Below, piece by piece: positions 62,084 through 64,000 of a stretch of DNA of 64,000 bases. The translations under genes and the position numbers were made by a program. Source of the DNA: Hyaloraphidium curvatum (lineage: Eukaryota > Monoblepharomycota > Hyaloraphidiomycetes > Hyaloraphidiales > Hyaloraphidiaceae); assembly GCA_025558095.1 (NCBI GenBank), contig JAIVFI010000018.1, positions 310,001 through 374,000 of the forward strand. Direction: 5' to 3'. The notes under the pieces are model-generated. The model saw only the letters and a program-made list of their open reading frames with translations, ran no database searches and had not been told where the DNA came from. Each line of letters opens with the position of its first letter. Within the stretch, counting starts at the first letter, position 1.

Positions 62084-63999
62084 ATGGGCGTCGGCAAGGG
62101 AAGATGGCAGGGTGTTTCTCTGCCGCCGCGGGCCCCGCCGCCGCCGAAGCCCAGGAGGGGCAAGCGGTGGACCATCCCCGAGAAGGGCGAGAAGCCGAGC
62201 CTGCTGTGCGCCGCCGTGCTCGCCCTCCTCGGCACCATCAACGCCGCCTCCGCTCTCGCGCTTGCCGTGCACGGCACCTCCAGCCTCCCCACCCCCACCC
62301 CGGTTGCCCTCGCCGACCCTGCCCACCACGTCATCGCGCCCCCTCACGTGACGCTGCTCCATGCCGCCTCCATGATGGCGGCCGTCGCGGTCCTGTTCGC
62401 TCTGGACGCTGCGATGGACTGGCTGGCTGAGGTGCTCGGGGTGAGCGAGGAGGTCGGCTGGATGGGTGCCGGTGCCCGTTGGGTGGTGTCGGCGGCGCCC
62501 GGGGTGCGGGAGTGGGCGAGGAGGAAAATGGGCTGCCGGGCACGCAAGAACGGCAAATTTCCGGTTGCTCGAACCGTCACACGCACCCTTGCCGCTTCGG
62601 CCGCCATCATCGCCATCTTGGCCGCGATGAGGCGTGGACTCGGCGGATCCGTGACTTGGTCCAACCTGACCGACGCGGCCATGCTCCTCCCCATCGGCTT
62701 CTTCACCGTGACGATGCTCCAGTGGATCCAGGCGGATTTAGCGCCCCGCAAGAGCAAGCAGCTTCGCCTTCTGCGCAGGTGCAGGACCGCCAAGATCCTC
62801 AAGCCCTCCGCTGCGTCACCCGGATACGTCAACGTCGCCACCGCAACTGGAGTCGTTTTCGTCACGGCGGTTGCGTACATTCTGTCGTCACCGTGGTTGT
62901 CTTCCTTTCCATTCGACGCCGGCATCTCCATCCTCGTCGCCGCAGTCCTCGCCTTTGCCGACAGCCGGAGATGGTGGAGGTCAGACTCCACTGGCCGCTG
63001 GATCTCGAACATCACAATGGCCATCGGCGACTGGGTGTCAGATCCGTGCCTGGTAACCCTTCGCGGCGTGCGCGCCCACGTGAACGAGGCACTGGACCGG
63101 GAGCGCAAGCTACACGGCCTTTCGCTCGCCGCGCCGAGCCGCCATGCCCGCCGGCGCGCGACGCGCACGTCGCGCGGTCTCTCTCGCCCAAGGCTGCTGC
63201 CTCGGGCGCCGCGATGCCGCCTGCTCCTGGCCGTCGCACTGGGAGTGGTCCGCGTGCTCTTGGGCGCGCGGTCGCTGGTCGGTAGCATTCCTGTGCTGGC
63301 AAAGCACCTGCTCGAGCCCATTCTGAACTGGGCTTCGGAGGAGGGGCAGAAGGTCGGCCCGCCGACGGTCCCTGGTGCCTGGATGGACATGGACGAGGCG
63401 GCAAGGCAGCGTCTTGCCACTCTGCTGACCGGTAGGCACATGCACTTGGGTCGATGGCAGGATGGTCTGATCGACGCCGTCGTTGAAGCCAAGGAGATCA
63501 ACTGGTTCGTCCAGTCCGCCGAGGAACAAGGCTCCTATCACGATCGGCTCGCACGTGCCTTTACCTCCCCCGCCTTCGCGGCTCAGGACAGGCGCCTGGA
63601 GCACTGGCTCACTGGTTCGTCTGTTCCGCTTCCGGACACGCGCTTTCTGATCAAATGCCCACAGTGGACGAGATCCTCGCCGCGAAGCTGTGCCGCGCGT
63701 GGTTCCGCGCCCCGTGGGACCCTGACGCGCAAGCGTGGATGTCTGTTCCTGCGGCGGCCCAGAGCCGCTCGACCCGGCGGCGGCGGCACAGGCGGTTCAG
63801 GCTCCTCCTCGGCCCCGTACTCGCACTCGCGACCAAGACAGCTTGGCTCGCCAACGAGGCTTTGCTGAGCATAGAGACGCAGACTGCGGAGCTCAACGGC
63901 GAGAATCCTGTGCTTGGAACGGACGACCTCCCGCCGCTGTGCCGCAAGACCCGCGAGGTCATCTTGGCCGAAATTGCATTCCTGAGCGCTCCCAGGTAG
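62084..63999 (+). CDS. Orphan multi-pass membrane protein ending at the window edge
   Basis: Exons 62084-63614 and 63665-63999 (50-nt intron GTTCGT...CCACAG), 621 aa; the stop is the last codon but one base of the window. Hydrophobic stretches near residues 40-62, 90-110, 167-185, 200-220, 249-270, 280-296 and 380-395 suggest six or seven membrane spans, separated by arginine-rich cytosolic loops (RARKNGK, RKSKQLRLLRRCR, RHARRRATRTSR). The soluble C-terminal region contains ARQRLATLLTGRHMHLGRWQ, LEHWLTVDEILAAKLCRAWF (created by the splice) and AWLANEALLSIETQTAELN. The basic loops follow positive-inside rules. No family recognised. Further in-frame introns are possible. Confidence 0.58.
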
Positions 64000-64000
64000 G

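Noticed and set aside
1-64000. tRNA, rRNA, CRISPR arrays, transposases, prokaryotic operon or Shine-Dalgarno signals
   Set aside because: None found by eye. Dense spliceosomal introns and eukaryote-only families rule out a prokaryotic reading; a covariance-model scan would be needed to exclude tRNAs formally.

Overview
This is eukaryotic nuclear DNA, very GC-rich and gene-dense, from a fungus. The evidence for a fungus is a division-2 chitin synthase, a URA2-type pyrimidine enzyme whose dihydroorotase domain is dead, a separate mitochondrial arginine-specific carbamoyl-phosphate synthase small chain, PAM17, recyclin-1, SEY1, SPC2 and LCB1. An SKA1 kinetochore protein and a GDP-mannose 4,6-dehydratase are usual in early-diverging (zoosporic or mucoromycete-like) fungi and missing from most ascomycete yeasts. 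A chytrid- or Monoblepharidomycete-like source (for example Hyaloraphidium) is my inference; the sequence does not prove it. I see no prokaryotic operons, CRISPR, IS elements, rRNA or convincing tRNA genes.

The genes are split by about 86 very short introns, nearly all 48-82 nt, most with GTGGGT, GTGAGT or GTGCGT donors and CAG, TAG or AAG acceptors. I assembled the exons by hand from splice signals and protein-family continuity. Many genes close exactly in frame at the length expected for their family (GMD 372 aa, UBA4 434 aa, URA2 2322 aa, prefoldin-2 121 aa), which supports the joins.

Layout. 1-8 kb: 5' part of a chitin synthase, a fragmentary MYND protein, an orphan multi-pass membrane protein, an orphan 421-aa protein and SKA1. 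8-17 kb: HAL/NPR-type kinase, mitochondrial aldehyde dehydrogenase, triple-KH RNA-binding protein, GDP-mannose dehydratase and an F-box protein. 17-28 kb: tail-anchored inositol-polyphosphate 5-phosphatase, UBA4 (URM1 activation), ZRANB2-like splicing factor, prefoldin 2, a fungal regulator with an AT-hook, recyclin-1 and PAM17. 28-43 kb: mitochondrial CPA1, ZIP9-type zinc transporter, NDUFAF5-like methyltransferase, LCB1 and the 7.7-kb URA2. 43-56 kb: CCT eta, bL27m, a small cysteine-rich protein, a Tudor-like protein, a secreted helical-toroid protein, SEY1, a coiled-coil protein and SPC2. 56-64 kb: a large secreted Fn3 protein, a 1.9-kb gene-free stretch and another orphan membrane protein.

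Functional links: CPA1 and URA2 make carbamoyl phosphate for arginine and pyrimidines. SEY1, SPC2 and LCB1 act at the ER. PAM17, bL27m, NDUFAF5, ALDH and CPA1 are mitochondrial. Divergent pairs often share promoters of 59-330 bp, and two convergent pairs have stop codons only 3-4 bp apart.
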